Part shown: in pieces, positions 63,393 through 64,000 of the stretch
How positions within the stretch are numbered: position 1 is the stretch's first letter
Layout: each line of letters begins with the position of its first letter
From: JBPESP01 sp051710585
GTDB taxonomy: Bacteria > Pseudomonadota > Gammaproteobacteria > Enterobacterales > Enterobacteriaceae
NCBI GenBank assembly: GCA_051710585.1
Contig: JBPESP010000001.1
Location: 372,001-436,000, forward strand
Reading direction: 5' to 3'
DNA: 64,000 nt
The notes under the pieces: generated by a model
What the model saw: the letters and a program-made list of their open reading frames with translations, nothing else
Told to the model about the DNA's origin: nothing
Databases searched by the model: none
Made by a program: the position numbers and the translations under genes

Positions 63393-63794
63393 TCTGCGTA
63401 CACTCATGGTAATTTTGTGCTTTAAACTTTAAATATAGAATGAAAAATAATAGGCGGTAGTATTATTTTAATATCGATTCTATCATTTTATTTGGTATAA
63501 ATTAACTACAAAAGCTAATATTGAAGATGGGAAAAGAAACTATACATAGTAATTCTATCATGACGGGGATATTGTAATCATTACTAAATCATAAATATAA
63601 TAATAACCATAGTTACCGATAAACCTCTGGTACATTACTCAGATTTACTCTAATATTAAGAAATCTATTGTTTCCAGTAATTCCTCTCAGGGAAATAATA
63701 TAAAATAACTTAGCAGTTTTAAAATGTAGATGCTATGGGATGGAGTTTGAATCGTTATATCGGAAAGCGCTGAGATATGATAGAATTTAACTAC
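63393..63794. other. AT-rich spacer between dead ppsA and ydiK
   Basis: About 400 bp without any coding frame or relic. E. coli has several genes between ppsA and ydiK (such as ydiA-side genes, aroD and ydiB); none is readable, implying a deletion of many kilobases. Confidence 0.5.
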
Positions 63795-64000
63795 TTAAAC
63801 TGTTTTTTCTGAATTATTTTTTTCCGGCAGCGGAACTTCTTGCATCCAGGCGAAGATCAGCCGCCAGGAAATCGCTAGCACTACTGGTCCGATAAAGAGG
63901 CCTATCATTCCGAAAGCTAATAAACTGCCCAATACGCCGCAAAATACTAGCAGCATCGGTAAATCAGTCCCTATATGTATGAATATAGGGCGCAGAACGT
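63795..64000 (-). CDS. ydiK: YdiK, AI-2E-family membrane transporter (3' end only)
   Basis: Partial gene running off the window edge; about 67 C-terminal codons are present, reading LRPIFIHIGTDLPMLLVFCG, then LGSLLAFGMIGLFIGPVVLA, ISWRLIFAWMQEVPLPEK and a short tail to a TAA at 63795-63797. The hydrophobic stretch with FGMIGLFIGPV is characteristic of the last transmembrane helices of this permease family (older names PerM/UPF0118). Position on the far side of ppsA agrees with E. coli order. The visible part is undamaged; whether the rest is intact cannot be seen. Confidence 0.85.
   Translation of the reverse strand, partial: VLRPIFIHIGTDLPMLLVFCGVLGSLLAFGMIGLFIGPVVLAISWRLIFAWMQEVPLPEKNNSEKTV

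Noticed and set aside
1..64000. CRISPR array, prophage or insertion sequence
   Set aside because: No regularly spaced direct repeats, transposase, integrase or phage structural motifs were seen on either strand; the hairpins are all different from each other and are not IS ends.

Overview
The window looks like part of the chromosome of an insect-associated enterobacterium (gammaproteobacterium) well into genome decay. The intact genes are closest in sequence and local order to Escherichia coli/Sodalis-type Enterobacterales. Only about 27% of the 64 kb is intact coding sequence, which is far below a free-living enteric. The rest is stop-riddled, AT-rich DNA in which relics of known genes can still be read where E. 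coli gene order says they should be. A Sodalis-like or similar recently derived symbiont fits best. The genus cannot be fixed from this window alone.

Layout. 1-9.97 kb: gene desert of eroded DNA. 9.97-14.46 kb: the pyrE(dead)-slmA-dut-coaBC-radC(dead)-rpmB-rpmG block in E. coli order. 14.46-36.36 kb: a 22-kb desert whose only clear functional element is a tRNA-Ser(GGA) with its own promoter. 36.36-46.85 kb: the kdsA-sirB1(dead)-prmC-prfA-hemA(dead)-lolB-ispE-prs-pth-ychF block. 46.85-48.0 kb: a junction where gene order departs from E. coli. 48.0-55.15 kb: thrS-infC-rpmI-rplT-pheM-pheS-pheT-ihfA, dense and intact. 55.15-59.56 kb: eroded. 59.56-64 kb: aroH, dead ppsR and ppsA, and the 3' end of ydiK, again in E. 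coli order.

Function. The survivors serve translation (ribosomal proteins L28, L33, L35 and L20, IF3, RF1 and its methylase, ThrRS, PheRS, peptidyl-tRNA hydrolase, YchF, tRNA-Ser), nucleotide and cofactor supply (dut, coaBC, prs), the cell envelope (kdsA, lolB, ispE), chromosome organisation (slmA, ihfA) and entry to aromatic biosynthesis (aroH). The losses are de novo pyrimidine synthesis (pyrE), haem synthesis (hemA), PEP synthesis and its regulator (ppsA, ppsR), radC and sirB1. That pattern suggests reliance on host or co-symbiont supplies.

Regulation and structure. Several regulatory devices persist: the AUU start of infC, the GTG start of prs, the pheM leader with its attenuator (the leader has lost most Phe codons), and a hairpin at the thrS operator position. 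The most unusual property of the non-coding DNA is the number of long, perfect, mutually unrelated inverted repeats (arms of 11-22 bp) together with short tandem duplications. This looks like the footprint of a mutational process rather than of a repeat family. No CRISPR array, insertion sequence, prophage or novel multi-gene system could be recognised.
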